The notes: generated by a model from the sequence alone, not told the origin. Positions 1-12,917 are shown, counted from the stretch's first letter. The stretch is DNA of 64,000 nt from Lamellibrachia columna (GCA_963662155.1 OY759266.1:55507510-55571509); one strand, 5' to 3'. Made by a program: numbers and translations.

Positions 1-3
1 TGA

Positions 4-1284
4 CAATTTTGCATATCCAACAAAGCAGATCTCTCATCTGGCTACTGGCATGTGCAACTCGATCGCGAATCTAGTATGCTAACGACCTTCCAGACATGCT
101 ATGGTCGTTACAGATTCGTCCGTCTACCATTTGGGACGCCTGTCTCATCGGAAATATTCCAGAAGCAACTCTTGGAGGCACTCGACGGTCTGCCAGGTGT
201 CGTGTGCATCGCAGATGATGTAGTCATCCATGGCAAGGATCTCGAAGAGCATGACCGCAACTTGATAGCTTTCATGGAACGTTGCAGAGACAACGGCATC
301 AAGTTGAACCGAGAAAAACTACAACTACGCATGAGCGAAGTGACCTTCATGGGACATCGCATAACAAAGGATGGATTGCAGTCTGACCCTGAAAAGGTAA
401 AGGCTATCGCTAAAATGGCTACACCAACGAATATTGAAGAACAGCGTCGTTACCTCGGAATGGTTAACTACCTCGCCAAGTTTATGCCGCACATGACGGA
501 TGTCATCTACCCGTTGAGGAATCTGACTAAACACGACATTACGTGGACGTGGTCAGATTCACAGCAAGACGCGTTTGAAACTGTCAGACAAATGCTAATC
601 AACGCACATGTACTTGCATTCTACGACCCTGCAAAGGAATTGAGACTCGAAAATGATGCAAGCGAATATGGGCTTGGATCAGCACTCTTCCAAGAAGTGG
701 CCTATGCGAGCAGAACGTTAACAGAGACTGAAAGACGGTATGCGCAAATAGAAAAAGAAATGCTGGCCGTGAGCTTCGGATTGGAGAAGTTTCATCCCTA
801 TACGTACGGGCGCCATGTGAGTGTTGACACCCATCACAAACCACTAGTCGCTATTGTGACGAAACCGTTGTCAAAGGTCCAAAAACGTCTGCAAGCACTT
901 CTACTGCGAACACAAGAGTACAACTATATGCTAACGTATAATAGTGGAAAATCGATTCCAGTCGCAGATGCTCAATCTCGCTCACCTCTACCAGACACAC
1001 CGCGCTCGGAACAGGTGTCTGTGAACAATCTCTCGTTCCTACCCATCAAAAGTGATCGACTTGATGAGATCCGCGTCGCGACTGAACGAGATGAAAGTCT
1101 GTCTTGTTTGAAGAACACCATCATGAAAAGATGGCCGCCAAACAAAGACGCAGTGCCAAACTCACTGACTCCTTACTTCAGCTATCGTGGCGAACTAACC
1201 GTCCAAGATGGAATAATTCTGCGCGGCGAAAGAGTCGTAATACCGGCTGCTATGCGACCAGACATCAAAGTGAAGGTCACATAG
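4..1284 (+). pseudogene. Gypsy pol: reverse transcriptase and RNase H
   Basis: Reverse transcriptase and RNase H copy the element RNA into DNA inside the particle. The frame is open from base 4, so coding starts before the annotated Met at 52. The first window residues give the KADLSSGYWHVQLD block carrying the first catalytic Asp. RYRFVRLPFGTPVSSEIFQ follows, and VCIADDVVIHG holds the catalytic Asp pair with Ile-Ala in place of the usual Tyr-Val. The segment ending near VTKPLSKVQKRLQ, with ENDASEYGLGSALFQ and EKEMLAVSFGLEKFH, is RNase H. The frame ends with a stop at 1282-1284, where homology continues in another frame, so a small indel has broken pol. Confidence 0.85.
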
Positions 1285-1778
1285 GAATTAACTCATGTCT
1301 ACGCAGAGCTAGAGAATTGATATTCTAGCCTGGCATGTCGAGCGAAATTCGACAATACATAGAGTCATGCGATACATGCGCCACCCACAGTGACAAACAA
1401 GCTGCTGAACAGCTGTTCTTGCACGAAATCCCTGGTCGTCCTTGGCAAAAGGTTGGCACAGATCTACTGTCATTTGAGGGAAGAAACTATCTGATCACAG
1501 TGGACTACTACAGTAACTTCTTTGAAATTGACTTTCTGAAGGAAACGTTATCTGAAGATGTTATTACGAAATTGAAACACCACTTCGCAAGGCATGGTGT
1601 GCCGGATGCTGTAATCAGTGACGGAGGACCTCAATACACTTCTCACAAATTCAAGATGTTCAGTGAAAAGTGGGGATTTAACCATGAGATATCAAGTCCT
1701 GGTAACAGTAAAGCGAATGGTGCTGCAGAAGCTGCCGTCAAGATAGCGAAACGACTGCGACTGGTCTACTCAACCTGA
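1285..1778 (+). pseudogene. Gypsy integrase, frameshifted
   Basis: Integrase inserts the cDNA into host DNA. Its N-terminal zinc domain survives in pieces: HIGINSCLRRARELIF is in another frame up to 1328, then a TAG stands where WPGM would be expected. The frame opened by the Met at 1335 carries the CDTC cysteines. The DDE core is recognisable: the first Asp in VGTDLLSF, the second in SDGGPQYTS, and Glu in KANGAAEAAVK. The frame stops at 1776-1778. Degenerate similarity to the integrase C-terminal tail may extend to about 2050 with several stops. Frameshift, nonsense change and truncation together make a dead gene. Confidence 0.8.
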
Positions 1779-2097
1779 GAAATACACCAACAGAAGGTCT
1801 CAAAACCAGTCCAGCACAACGACTCATGGGACGCAAAACGAAGACTCTTGTTCCCACGACATCTTATGTTCTGAAACCATCAAACCGACAGTTTCTGCGA
1901 GAGTCCCAGAGAAATAAACGTTCAACGGTCTCGAATTCATCCATCACAGCAACGCACAGTTCCAGACGAGACAATCCGCATTACTCCAACGAAGAGCCCT
2001 GACAAAGCACAATCACCCGTGAAAGAGTCAATAGACATCACACGACTCCCCTGCCGAACGTAAAACAACCGTACATGACGAACACCGGAAGGCTGGT

Positions 2098-2178
2098 GAA
2101 ACGTGTTAGAAAGCTAAACTTGTGAAACGTGTTAGAAAGCTGAACTTGTAGAACATGTAAGAAAGCTATGAAACGTCG
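2098..2178. repeat. Three degenerate copies of a ~26-bp unit
   Basis: The phrase GAAACGTGTTAGAAAGCT recurs at about 26-bp spacing, twice well preserved and once with changes (ACATGTAAGAAAGCT). It lies in the degraded 3' region of the Gypsy element. Confidence 0.6.
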
Positions 2179-2836
2179 TATATACCTCACAGACTAGGCA
2201 AAGTCAATTGCCATAACATTTTTTCTATCTGGCTGTTGCTGTTGTAAGACGAAGTTCTCGCTCGGCGGAAACGTAAGTATTTTCATGAAATGTGAAACCT
2301 TACAAAAACGCCATAAACAGAGCCATAAACACGTATTTCGTGTCTGTATGCATTCTTGCCTGACAATAACCATGTAAAAGTGCGAAATTATTACCTTTTT
2401 GTCAGAACGCATGTGCTTGTCAACATTTGTATATAACCGGATGTTGTTGTGAGCGAGATTACCAAACGGGATTCTCGTAGATCTATATAAGGTCACGCTA
2501 AGAATTGCCGTCTGCTGGCCATAGTGTTACATTATTAATCATCCCCCTATAGACTACTAACTTACTAACGGGTGTTTTATTTATGTCTGTGCTGGTGGCC
2601 CACTCTGGCCTCATTCTACACGAAATCGCGTTTGATCATGTGACCCAAAGGCAACATCACGTGCACAGTATGGCGGCTATTTATGAAATATTTTCTGTGT
2701 GACCAATAAATGTACTCATACATAATTATTTGGAGCACATTTCTTCAGTTTCTTGACGCCTAAGTGTCGGTTGTATGTCACGGAATACACATGTGAAACG
2801 GTTAGTGCGTATCCGTTTTAAAACATAAGTTATTAG

Positions 2837-2860
2837 TTCCGTAGCCATATGGCTACGGAA
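2837..2860. repeat. Perfect 24-bp palindrome
   Basis: Twelve bases, TTCCGTAGCCAT, are followed immediately by their exact reverse complement, with no loop. The surrounding sequence is non-coding. It could be a cruciform tip or the centre of a decayed fold-back; no function is inferred. Confidence 0.7.
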
Positions 2861-3118
2861 AGCCCAATTCGGCGAGTTGAAAAAACCCGGTGTGGACGCC
2901 CGCCCCAGAGACCAAGAGTGGGGCGGACGAGTCTGCCTACTCACAGACGAAGCTTTTAAGATCTTCGTGTGGACATTTAATTTGGTGACATTTAAACAAA
3001 TGGAGCACGTTTATACAGACGTTCAATAATTGATTAATGCTTGTCACTATGTTCATTTAATTTGCGTATCTATAATTTATACAACATATATGTATATGTG
3101 ATTTGTATGCGTCTGTAT

Positions 3119-3282
3119 AAGGGGAAGGATGTTGCGTTATAATGTTATTACGACTCACTAGATGACGCCACGCTAGTTGTTTGTATCAGATTGGGTCGGC
3201 TAGTAAAGCTTCTGTTCACGCTACACTTCAAGTTGTTATTCTTGAGTTATACTTCGTCAATACCTATGTAAGACACGTAACA
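3119..3282 (+). repeat. Candidate polypurine tract and 3' LTR of the Gypsy element
   Basis: A purine run AAGGGGAAGGA (about 3119-3129) is followed by a 153-bp segment starting TGTTGCG (3130) and ending GTAACA (3282). TGTT...AACA termini directly after a polypurine tract are the expected layout of a Gypsy 3' LTR. The partner 5' LTR lies outside the window, so LTR identity cannot be checked. Confidence 0.6.
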
Positions 3283-6200
3283 AACTCGACATGACCTTGC
3301 AATGACCTACGTACTTGACATACAATGACCGTTGACCTAATTATGTTAAAAATGCCCTAATTAAGTAATCATGAAATCATGAAATCACTAAGTTGAGGGT
3401 GGAGTGTAAGGTAGAATGCATATACACATTGACCTTAATACCGATTATTGACCTTACGTGTTACTGAATTACATGTGTTAATGGTCTATTTATTGTTTAA
3501 TTAAGTTTGGATTGTTGTGCTATAATGTCAATAGAGGCTTTAATTGTTGACCATAATACTGCCCTTACAGTGACCTGATTATTTGATCTCCATTGACATA
3601 TTTACATTGATAAATTACCTATTTTAGCCATAAATAATTATGCACGACAGTGGTGTTCGCAAATGTACTGGGGAAATGGTGTACGCAATTAACTTTACTA
3701 CAATGTGATCATTTGGAGACTGAATTATGTATAATTAAAGATGCCTCCTCAATTAAATTTTTTGCTTGTCGTTTTTCAAGTTCATTTTGCGAAAATTCAA
3801 GCCTACTAGTATCCACCACGACTCCATTATTAAATTACTTAATGCTTCAACAAATATTACAACTGTATCTTCAACTGATTTAGCCTATCGTAAATCTGGT
3901 TCATTTGCACAAACGAACTAGCATATTGCAGTGGATACTAGTTTGGTGTTTTGGAAAATTTATTTTAAGGAGGCACCTTTAAGGAGGCACCTATAAGTAA
4001 AAATCGAAATGCTGAAAAATAAAAAAAATTACCTTTGGTGAAATGTCATAACTTTATCATGTGATCGGCGAGAGGATGGAAGTCATGGCATTGACTCGCA
4101 CAGAGTTTACCGTTTTGGATATCCACTATTTTGAGCCCTACCAGATTTATCATTATTAAACATTTATAACATGCCATGTATCCGGGTGAAATACCTGCTC
4201 AAAGGCTCTACAGTTGTACATTATATAAGTAAAATACATTAAAATGAGCTAAAACAGATAAAAGGAATAAATTAAATGAGCTAACAGTTTAATTAACTAA
4301 AATATATAAGGTGCTTAAATTAGTTAAAGAAGTAGGTATAATAAGTTAGTTTATAAAACATCATCAAATATATAAATCAAATGTATAGCTAAAAAGTCAC
4401 TGGAATATCACTGTTGCAAAGTGCAAAGTTGCCTGCCGGAACAAACGAGTCTGCATTCCTGTCCTGAGGCAGGGCATTCTATCGAATGGCACAGCCACCA
4501 AGAATGAACAACTAAAGTCAATTTTTTTATGATTTCAACAAAAATACGCACTTTTTAATTAAACCGACTGCGGATATTACAATTCACACACTACATATTA
4601 GAACATCAACAAACCAAATACATGACAGGCAAAATATGTAGAATCTGTAGTGTTTACTGTATAATTATAATGAACACCAATATATTCTTGCATAGGGAAA
4701 TAATTGTTTGAAAAATACAATTTATTATACATTATGAGAGCTTTGTAATTTCCTGCATGCATAATGCAACAATATTTATAGTCCAGTGTCAAAACTGGTT
4801 TACAGTACACTGCAGGCCCAGTGCAGGTGTACATCAATATTCATATTTCACTGTGTCATGAAATAATATCATTTTATTTGTTGTTCACTGTAGGCTGATA
4901 TGAAGACATGGAAAAAGACAATACCGAAAGTTGGCATCAGCCCGTCATGAAAGGAACTATATGGAAGACCATATAGTACACTGCAGCAATATTCACAGTT
5001 CACTGTTTCATATATCCAATCCATGTCAATGTTCACAGGACATCATAGGCTCATTGCAGCAAAGTTCATAAGTCTATATGACATTGTCGGCTAAGTGTAC
5101 ACATATTCACAGTTCACTGTTTCGTATATCCATGCATGCGTAATGTGTGGATTTCACAGCCTGATATGCAATATTTGGCTGGTCTAGACATGCCAACATT
5201 TCTAGTGAAGCTGTCATGCAAAGTTCATTCTGGATGTCGATCCTCTTGGCTGGAGTAGCTGTTGCAGCACATAATCTTCACGGAAGTCACTGGCCTTACA
5301 ATAATATTTAATAATAAACATTTTTTATTGATAATTGTCTGTGATTTTGCAACTAATGTGTGAAATATTAGTTATTACTGTATGCATATTTACTACAATG
5401 AATAATTTATATCTAGTTTAAAATTACAGTGACACTAGCAGTTAGGAATGTAAAATAATTAAACTATTAGTTATCACCATATGCATTATTTTCTACAACG
5501 TATGGTTATAGGAAGTAACTTGAACTTGTCTAGTTCTAGTACCCATTGTTACATTATGTAACAGATGGATATCAATATTGATAGATATCAATATTGTTCA
5601 TTGTCGCAGGTCAAAGTGTGATAAATTTAAATGTGTACAATCAGCCCAAGCGAGATCTGACTGATTGAAATGTATAGGTGTTGCAGACAGTAGACAACCA
5701 AAACATGTTTATAATGTAAATTAAGCACACAAAAAATGCATACTGTATACATGCATAAATTGGCCACCATTAATAATTGGCTACTTTAAAAGCAGCCTTG
5801 TCAGTCGTAGAATTTTCAAGTTAATGACATGTTTTAAATTAGTTGTGTTGTTAGCATTGTCACAGTAAATTGACTAGGGGATGGCATAGGTAACTGAAGT
5901 GTATTTTGTGTATTGTTGGGGCATGACAATTGTGAGTTGAAGTCACATTCAGCAGGAAACTAAGGCGAATTTTTTAACAACAATGCCACATGAACACCAC
6001 TAATATTTGGAGAAGCCAAAAAAGTTGCTCATCTGCCCCTGATATCCCTGGGTGCAACTGCCACCATACCCTGTTACAGGGCCTATGATTGTTAGTAAAT
6101 ATCTGTGAAATAGATTTCAGTTGCTACATTGTTGTTTTGTGGAAAGCCATACTGATTCATTGTTATTTCTTATTTAATTAGGCATGTTGAGCAATATTAT

Positions 6201-7296
6201 TATTCATGTGTATTGTTTTACATCAGAACATCATAATTTATCATATTTTATGTGTGTACAACATAACAAGTGCCCAATGTGTTAAGTTGGTGGCATACAG
6301 GAATTATATTATTAAAATCAGGTCTTGTTAACAAGTAATACTTGCCATAATTATTATTGTTATACTTTTTCATAATTGTCTATATAGCATTGCCTAGGGA
6401 ATAAGTTGAAGTTATTGTAAATTTAATAAATGGTGATGATTGCATGTATTAATATTGAGTGATGTCTGGGTTTTATGCTATTTTAATAATAATTTTTTTT
6501 ATGTATGAAACATCTACATGCTGAATAAAAACACGCTACTTTTCCTGAATAATGCATTATATGCTGCAATCTACGCGCATGTGTCTTATTTTTGCTTAAC
6601 TTCATACTGATTATGGGAGGTAACAACTGCTGATCTCTAAATAAATCGGTGGTATCAACAGATACATACTAATAATACATTTTGTGACAAAGTAATACAA
6701 ATATTTTTGTTGAGGTCATTTGCATTATATTCGACAGTACGCTTTAAATTATGCGTTAATACTGGTGCCAACGTAATTACTGTATTTAAAAATCAATTGG
6801 TATTAAAATAGCGCCGTAAATCTGGACAAAGTCCATTCTGGAATACTTAAAATACATCTAAAAAATATAACACAATCTGATGATAATATGAATAAAACTA
6901 AGAAAATCTAAGAACATGACATGTAACATATAGCACACATACAAATAATACTGCGATATACATAATTACAAGCAATGAAGCACCCACGCACAATTAAAAC
7001 AGAAATACATAATTGTACTATGTTTGATTTCAATCAGCAGCGCCCCCCCCCCGCACAGAGTTTTGGTGAAACTGAACGACGCCTTGTCATATGCATCGAT
7101 TTTACGGTAGCCTTGGCGCTACCTGTAGGCGCAATATAGGAGAGGGCGATATTTTGGTTTAATTCTGTTGTACATTTTGATCGTTTTGAGAAAGTAAATG
7201 TACTTTTTTGCCCACGTGACATGTGTATATGTATAGTAGATATATGAGGAGAAGTTTGGGTGCACTAGATGGTCATTTTCATGGTTAAGTCAGATA
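3283..7296. other. AT-rich non-coding region, no recognised gene
   Basis: About 4 kb with only short chance ORFs. Visible structure is minor. A 13-bp direct doublet AAGGAGGCACCT lies near 3967-3991. A phrase ATTCACAGTTCACTGTTTC followed by TATATCCA occurs twice, near 4991 and 5107, with a weaker third copy near 4835. A C-run lies at about 7042-7051. Nothing supports a gene, RNA or transposon end here. Confidence 0.6.
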
Positions 7297-8048
7297 TACC
7301 CCGTTCACACTAGCAGTTTTAATCCAGTGCGAAACCGGTTTCGCTCCCGTGGAGCGTTCACACTACAAAATCTAAATCGAATCAGTGAGTTAAACCGGAT
7401 TAAACTAATCCACCTCCTTGAGGGGGTTTCGCACCGGTTTAGTTTTACTCCGGTTCAAATTGCTAGTGTGAACGCAAAGGGGATTACCGCCAAGTCGCAC
7501 TAAATTTGACCTGATTAATGCCAGATGTTGCGGCTGGCGATCGTTGCCGCCCACTGAATTGTGGTATTACTCCATCTACAATGGCTGCTCCCAAATCGTG
7601 CGTGGCATCAAAAACAAACGAAGTCGACACCTTCATTGATGTGTGGGGGGAGGAGGTAGTCCAACATGAGTTGGACGGCTCCACCCGAAACAGCCACATT
7701 TTCGATCGGATCGTCGAAAGAATGGTAGCGGCTGGGTACGACCGGACAGCATCCCAATGCCGCATCAAGTTTAAAGTTGAAGATATAACGGTCGTTTGTT
7801 TGGTAAGCGCATCCATCTTGGATTAAAATGATGCTGCACCGTAGGGGTAGCTGTTAGCATCATTTGACCTAATTAATGCCCCGCCCACTTGCTACCCTAT
7901 GGTCGTTAATCAAAAGAACCGCATTAGTTGACGATAACTACTCCGGTTCAGGCCGTTGCAATGTGAACGCAACGGGGTATCTAAACCAGCTTAGTTAATG
8001 CGCATTAACTAATCCGGCGCGAAACCTGTTTGTAGCGTGAACGGGGTA
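7297..8048. mobile_element. Small TIR DNA element with TACCCCGTTCAC ends (Harbinger-like?)
   Basis: The left end reads TACCCCGTTCACAC and the right end reads GCGTGAACGGGGTA, giving terminal inverted repeats of about 12 bp. Related sub-terminal phrases (GTGTGAACGCAA, CCGGTTTCGC and variants) recur inside both ends. The flanks give at most a TA duplication, which does not match the 3-bp TWA typical of PIF/Harbinger. The internal Myb/SANT-like ORF is a Harbinger-type companion gene, but no nuclease is present, so this is probably a non-autonomous derivative. The phrase TTTGACCTRATTAATGCC also occurs twice (about 7505 and 7863). Confidence 0.65.
7581..7826 (+). pseudogene. Myb/SANT-like DNA-binding domain fragment
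   Basis: The Met at 7581 begins an 81-residue frame. The stretch TFIDVWGEEVVQHELD, then STRNSHIFDRIVERMV and RTASQCRIKFK, fits the trihelix/Myb-SANT fold found in Harbinger accessory proteins and domesticated genes: an aromatic residue in helix 1 and the QCR.KFK signature in helix 3. Such proteins bind transposon ends or recruit the nuclease. After KFK the expected basic tail is lost, so the frame is truncated there or leaves an exon. Family assignment rests on pattern recognition only. Confidence 0.5.
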
Positions 8049-8429
8049 CTAGTAAAATATCTTACTGCGTCCCTCCGAAGTTTTTTTCCGACTGCTTTAA
8101 AGATTTACAGTGTTTCCTTTCAAACACGACGTCTTTTTGAGCAGGATTTGCGCAGCCGCCAGAATTGAGCCAAAACCGCAGCGTCAGCAGACACCACCTG
8201 GTGTCACCATGGAGATAGTCAAACAATGAGAGCAGGTCGCTGAAGTCTGTGCGGAAGTACTCAATGAGGCAGATCGTCTGAAGGTGACTTGCGGTATTCA
8301 TCTGCCGGTGTAAATATCGTCATTTTAATATCTAAATGAAACTTTGCCTGTTTTGAAGGGTTATCTCATAACAGCAATGTATTACTATTAATGCAAATGT
8401 AACTTACCATGTTAGCACAATAGAAGTAG

Positions 8430-8590
8430 TAGGCAGACTCAGGCACCATTTGTACACAAAACTGCACATTGGAGACACAAACATGGTCCTTGTGGCATGT
8501 CTCCAATGACAGTGAAACACCTCCTGCAAGATTGCACTACACACCAAAACGAGAGGAAGGCAACGTGGCCTACAGAAACACCGGGGTAAA
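8430..8590 (+). pseudogene. C-terminal fragment of a non-LTR retrotransposon ORF2
   Basis: With one frame change near 8485 the plus strand reads GRLRHHLYTKLHIGDTNM and then PCGMSPMTVKHLLQDC. The Cys-X-Gly...His...Cys arrangement matches the zinc-knuckle-like end found after RNase H in several non-LTR ORF2 proteins. Nothing upstream belongs to the same element, so this is a severely 5'-truncated relic, oriented opposite to the neighbouring CR1-like element. Confidence 0.45.
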
Positions 8591-8769
8591 AGTACATTCT
8601 TCTTCGTGTGAAGGACTGGGCTCCTTAGGAGCGTCGTAAGTCCTGCGGCGTCTGTGTCCGTTGGTAGTTCCGGTCAGGGCCAATTAAAAGACATTGCACC
8701 GCTATTGGAGCAACAATGGGTGTTTTTAGGTTAAAAACTATATTAAAATCTATAATTATACACGATCTG

Positions 8770-10530
8770 ATGGTATTTATGGAGTGATGAGGACTGGCTG
8801 CAGTTTGTGGAGACTGCGGCCTAGTCGACTCTGGAAGGACTCCAGTGAAGGGGCTGAGGAGATAGAGGTTGGGAGGTGGTTTCACTCAGACACTGTACGG
8901 GGGAAGAAAGAGTGAAAGAGGGCAGGGTGTAGGATTTGTTCCTGATGCAGGCGTTGTGCTCCTCTAGTCCTTCGGGCAGCGTGGTGGAAGAAATTTGCTG
9001 GGTTGATGTCTACGAGGCCTTTGTTGATTTTGTAGAGCATCCCCAGACGGATCTGTCGTCTTGGATGTTCCAGACTTGTCCATTTTAGATTTTAGAGCAT
9101 AGATGTTACACTGTCTGGTGATCTGTCCGCGTAGTTGTTGTTCATATATCTGGCTGCTCGGCGTTGGACGTTTTCAAGGAGTTGGGCATCATTTTGCTTG
9201 TAGGGATCCCAGACAGCTGAGGCGTATTCCAAAGTGGGGCGTACCAATGTGGTGTAGGTTGTCGTCTTGACTTTAGGGGTACACTCTCTGAAGTTCCTTC
9301 GCAGGAACCCCATTGTCCGGTTTCCTCTTGCTGCTACATACTCTACATGGTTGGACCAGGAGAGATCACTGCTGATGTTGATGCCCAAATATCTGTTGGT
9401 ACTTGTCGTTTCCAGTGTTTGGCCATGGAGAGAATAGTTGGATGTTAGGGTTTTCCTTCGCTTGTTGGGCATGATCCGGATGACGTTGCATTTGCTCGTG
9501 TTGAAGTTCATTTGCCAGGTGTGTTCCCACTCTTCCAGGGAGTCAAGGTCTTGTTGAAGTAGGGCCTGGTCTTGGTGGTCCTTAATTCTTCTGTAGAGGA
9601 GGCTGTCATCTGCAAAGAGTCTGGCACTGGAATGATGGACTGCATAAGGTAAGTCGTTGATATAAGTCAGAAAGAGAAGGGGGCCTGGGACAGTGCCTTG
9701 TGGTACTCCAGATAAGACGGGTGCAGAGGACGAAAGGGTGCCTTCTAAGGCAACTTCCTGTGTTCTGTTGGTCAGGAAGGATTGTATCCAGCGCAGTAGA
9801 CGTTGGTGGGGAACTTCATCAAAGGCCTTGGAGAAGTCAAGCAGAATTACATCTACCTGATCCCCCAATGCCAAGTTTTTGGCGATGTTGTGTACTGTGA
9901 CTAGGAGTTGAGTTTCACATGAGCGCTTCTTCCTGAATCCGTGCTGGGCATCACTTAGGATGTGATGGCGATCTAAGTGTTTCATCACACTGCTGTGGAT
10001 GATGTGTTCTAAGACCTTGCAAGTGATTGACGTCAGTGAGATTGGTCGGTAGTTTGCAGGCTGGTGTTTATCTCCTTTCTTAAAGATTGGGACCATCATT
10101 GCATCCTTCCAATATGATGGCACCTGACCAGCATCTAGGGACCACTGAAAGATTTTTGTCAATATTGGAGATAGTTCCTTTGCACCAATCTTCAAGATAT
10201 AGGCTGGTATTGAGTCTGGTCCGGTGGCTTTGTTTTGCCGGAGGTTCTGAAGAAGCTTGAGGACTCCTTTTTCGCTGACCTCTATGTCGTCCATGTATGG
10301 GCTCTCGCCTTTGTGCGGCAGGTTGCTCAGATCCTCCTCAGTGAAGACAGATTTGAATTGGGTGTTTAGTATTTCTGCTTTGCTGGTACTATCGCTTTTG
10401 AGGAAGCCGTCCTGGCTTTCCAGTGGAGAGACGCCTGTTGATTCTTGGCGCTTGCTCTTGATGTACGACCAGAATTTCTTCGCGTCGGAGTTAAAGTCTT
10501 CACTGATTATGTTTTCGAGGTAACTTTTGT
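8770..10530 (-). pseudogene. CR1-like reverse transcriptase
   Basis: The enzyme copies element RNA at a nicked chromosomal target. Open coding extends upstream of the Met at 10294 (KKFWSYIKSKRQ and onward). RT landmarks in order are NKATGPDSIPAYILK, NYRPISLTS, GFRKKRSCETQL, the catalytic Asp in ILLDFSKAFD, SGVPQGTVPGPLLFL, and the Asp pair in RLFADDSLLY. The thumb region ends RPTLEYASAVWDP. The main frame stops at 9092. Similarity then continues in other frames (NPANFFHHAARRTRG; FFPRTVSE, with a stop in place of Trp) to about 8770. Frameshifts and stops in the C-terminus mean it is inactive, though the RT core is nearly intact. Confidence 0.85.
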
Positions 10531-10767
10531 TTATTTGTTTGATGGTTGTACTTCACTTCGGCTTGTAGGCGCTTGTAGCGGTCGATGTCTCTTTTCTTCC
10601 CTGTCTTCCTTGCCTTCTTATGGGCTCTCTGTTGTCTACGGATGGCCTTCCGGATGAAGGTGTTTATCCAGGGGCGCTCTTCCAGAGGAACATCTTTCGT
10701 CGTGGGGGTTTACGTCGGGGGGGGGGGGGGCGTGAGCGACGTGTCATAGAGAACAATGTCATGGTCA

Positions 10768-11117
10768 CTATTCCCAACGGAGGGTAACGGCTTGCAGCGA
10801 CTCTTGAAAGAAGGATAAGTTGTCATTATCAGGTCCAGAGTCTTTTCTTGTTGGGAAGTCCACTATCTGTTCTAGATCGTTGTTGTTCACCAGGTCGAGG
10901 ATGGTCTTGCGAACCCTGAGGGGGTACTGGTTTCCTTGGATGCTAAGCGTAGGCCAGTTAATGTCGGGGCTGTTAAAGTCACCGCCGATGATCAACACGT
11001 TGTGTTTGGTTTTTCTTTTCAGCTTATCAAACTCCTCCTTGGTCGATGCCAGGTACGGATTGTCAAACCTTTTTTGGGGTCTATAGTAGGCTGCGACGGA
11101 GAGTTTCTTCTGTTTCA
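10768..11117 (-). pseudogene. CR1-like AP endonuclease, C-terminal part
   Basis: The frame reads KLSVAAYYRPQKR, then NVLIIGGDFNSPDINW, the classic APE-type endonuclease block with Gly-Asp-Phe-Asn, followed by NNDLEQIVDFPTR. Endonuclease nicks the target DNA to prime reverse transcription. The N-terminal half with the catalytic Glu, and the downstream SDH motif, are missing. The frame is lost towards the G-run near 10720. Confidence 0.75.
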
Positions 11118-11121
11118 TTAA

Positions 11122-11992
11122 CCTGGCCGAAATTATTAACGCTATTAAGTGACATTTTTTATTAATTTGTTCGATGCTAATGTGTTTTTTGCATCACTCC
11201 CCATCAGGTACAAAAAGGACGTATATTTGTAAAAAATATTGTATTTGAGCGCATTTTTAGTGCCCAAAACAACACTATACCGGCAAATATTTCGTACCGC
11301 AGTGTAAAAAATACGAAAAATAGAAGAAAAAGTGCAATTTAATGTTACGAAAAACTCTAAAAATCGATAATTTAATGTTAAAAAGCCCCCCAAAAAATCG
11401 AAATGGACAGGTGATTTCACTGACAAATATCTTGTACGCAGTCTAAGAAGAAAAAAATAGAGTTCAATTTAATTTTGAAAATCCCCAAAACATCCAAAAG
11501 CAAAGACATCGCACATATATCAAAAAATAATTAAAAGTTCACAGATCGTGCAAATATCTTTAAATCTTACTCATAAACAAGTGTCTTGTTTGCCCAAATC
11601 ATACAATTCAGTAATAACTAATTCTTCAGGGGACATTGAAGTGTTTATTTTTTACATTACTAATGTTTGGACTGTATCATGACAATTGGACGTTTCATTA
11701 CAAAAAGATGTCGTTTTGGAAACTGCAGCCATGATGAATTTCAAGGACCAAATTTATCGAGATAGTTTCGTTAAATTGATATCTACAAGAGAATTATTCA
11801 AACATAGACATCGTTCACACCCAATGTAGCAACTCTTTTGTGAAAGTGTAGTTGGCTCTGAAAAGAGCCGTTTTGTGTCTTCTGGCGACTGCTGGACGAA
11901 GTTCACTGTTAGTATGCATTTGTTCACGGGTATTGGTCGCGAATGCACACTAGCAGTGACGAGAGACGTGGTTGGCGGTTCCTGTGCTGCTG
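11122..11992 (+). repeat. Left long terminal inverted repeat of the Merlin element
   Basis: Pairs with 13298-14263. Easily matched phrases include GCATCACTCCCC near 11191 versus GGGGAGTGATGC near 14181, and CTTCAGGGGACATTGAAGTG near 11625 versus its complement near 13650. The inner end, GGTTCCTGTGCTGCTGC (about 11976-11992), is the complement of part of the transposase C-terminal coding sequence. Confidence 0.85.
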
Positions 11993-12250
11993 CTAACTTC
12001 ACAGCAGCACAGGCGGGAACGCGATATCGCATTCGGCACGCACACGTGTTTGCGAAAAGACCCCAAAACGGTGCGCGGGAATGAGAACATGTGACCGCGC
12101 TAATTCGGCGGGAGCTGTGTAGCGCGCGAAGCAACGAGTATATCAATTACGTCGGCGTTATAATTTCAGATATATTTTTCGACTGCGATCCGCGAACCTA
12201 CAAGTACGAGAGACAGAGAGCGAGATGCAGAGAGATTCGTCACTTCCACG

Positions 12251-12828
12251 ATGGCCGGTCGACAAGCGAACGTTACGCACATTATGCCGCCGAATACGAT
12301 TTTGACGGTTCAAGCTGTGTCAGTGGAGGAGTTGCGTCCGCTCCAGCTCGGCTTGATGCTCCAGGACAACATCAAGCTTCTGGTTGAGTGGCTGGCTCGC
12401 CGACGACTGCTGCGCAACACTCACCAGCGTATTCGTTGCGGGATCGACTGCACTCTCGTCGCGCAGCGAGATGTCGCCGATGGGTTCCGATGAGTGTCAA
12501 CTTTGCGGGGAGAAGTGGAACATTCCGCTCCACTCTTTCTTCAAAAGTAACCTTCCACTCGGGAAACTTTGTGACTGTTGTTCAGCTGGGTGACGGAGAT
12601 CGCCATGCAGGACGTGATGTGGCACTTGAACATCTCGAAACACATGGTCATCGACTGGTACAATTTTGTGCGTGATGTGTGCGCCATCGACGTCAGGAAC
12701 CACCCGCAGCCACTTGGTGGTTTCGACAACAATGGAAGCCCGATTGTTGTCAAAATCGACGAAAGCTACTTCTACCATCGGAAGTATCACCGCGGCAGAG
12801 TTAACATCGGTGAATGGGTTTTCGGCGC

Positions 12829-12917
<89 letters not shown>

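Larger units (their letters stand above)
1..3282 (+). mobile_element. Ty3/Gypsy LTR retrotransposon, 3' part, cut by window start
   Basis: The element enters the window inside its reverse transcriptase and runs through RNase H and integrase. After a degraded 3' region it ends in a candidate LTR at 3130-3282. Gag, protease and the 5' LTR lie outside the window. Order RT-RNaseH-integrase identifies the Ty3/Gypsy superfamily; the wording of the RT core resembles the K02A2.6-like group. About 1 kb between the last integrase similarity (near 2050) and the LTR has no recognisable coding and may hold a later insertion. Frameshift and stop near 1284-1335 show it is inactive. Confidence 0.85.
8600..11117 (-). 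mobile_element. CR1-like non-LTR retrotransposon, 5'-truncated
   Basis: The minus strand carries the end of an APE-type endonuclease, a complete reverse transcriptase core and a 3' UTR reaching about 8600. The 5' end stops abruptly at 11117, directly at the TTAA bordering the Merlin element. Truncation at the 5' end is normal for target-primed insertion, but the exact abutment suggests insertion at, or deletion to, the Merlin boundary. A run of 13 G near 10718-10730 interrupts the linker between endonuclease and RT. Confidence 0.85.
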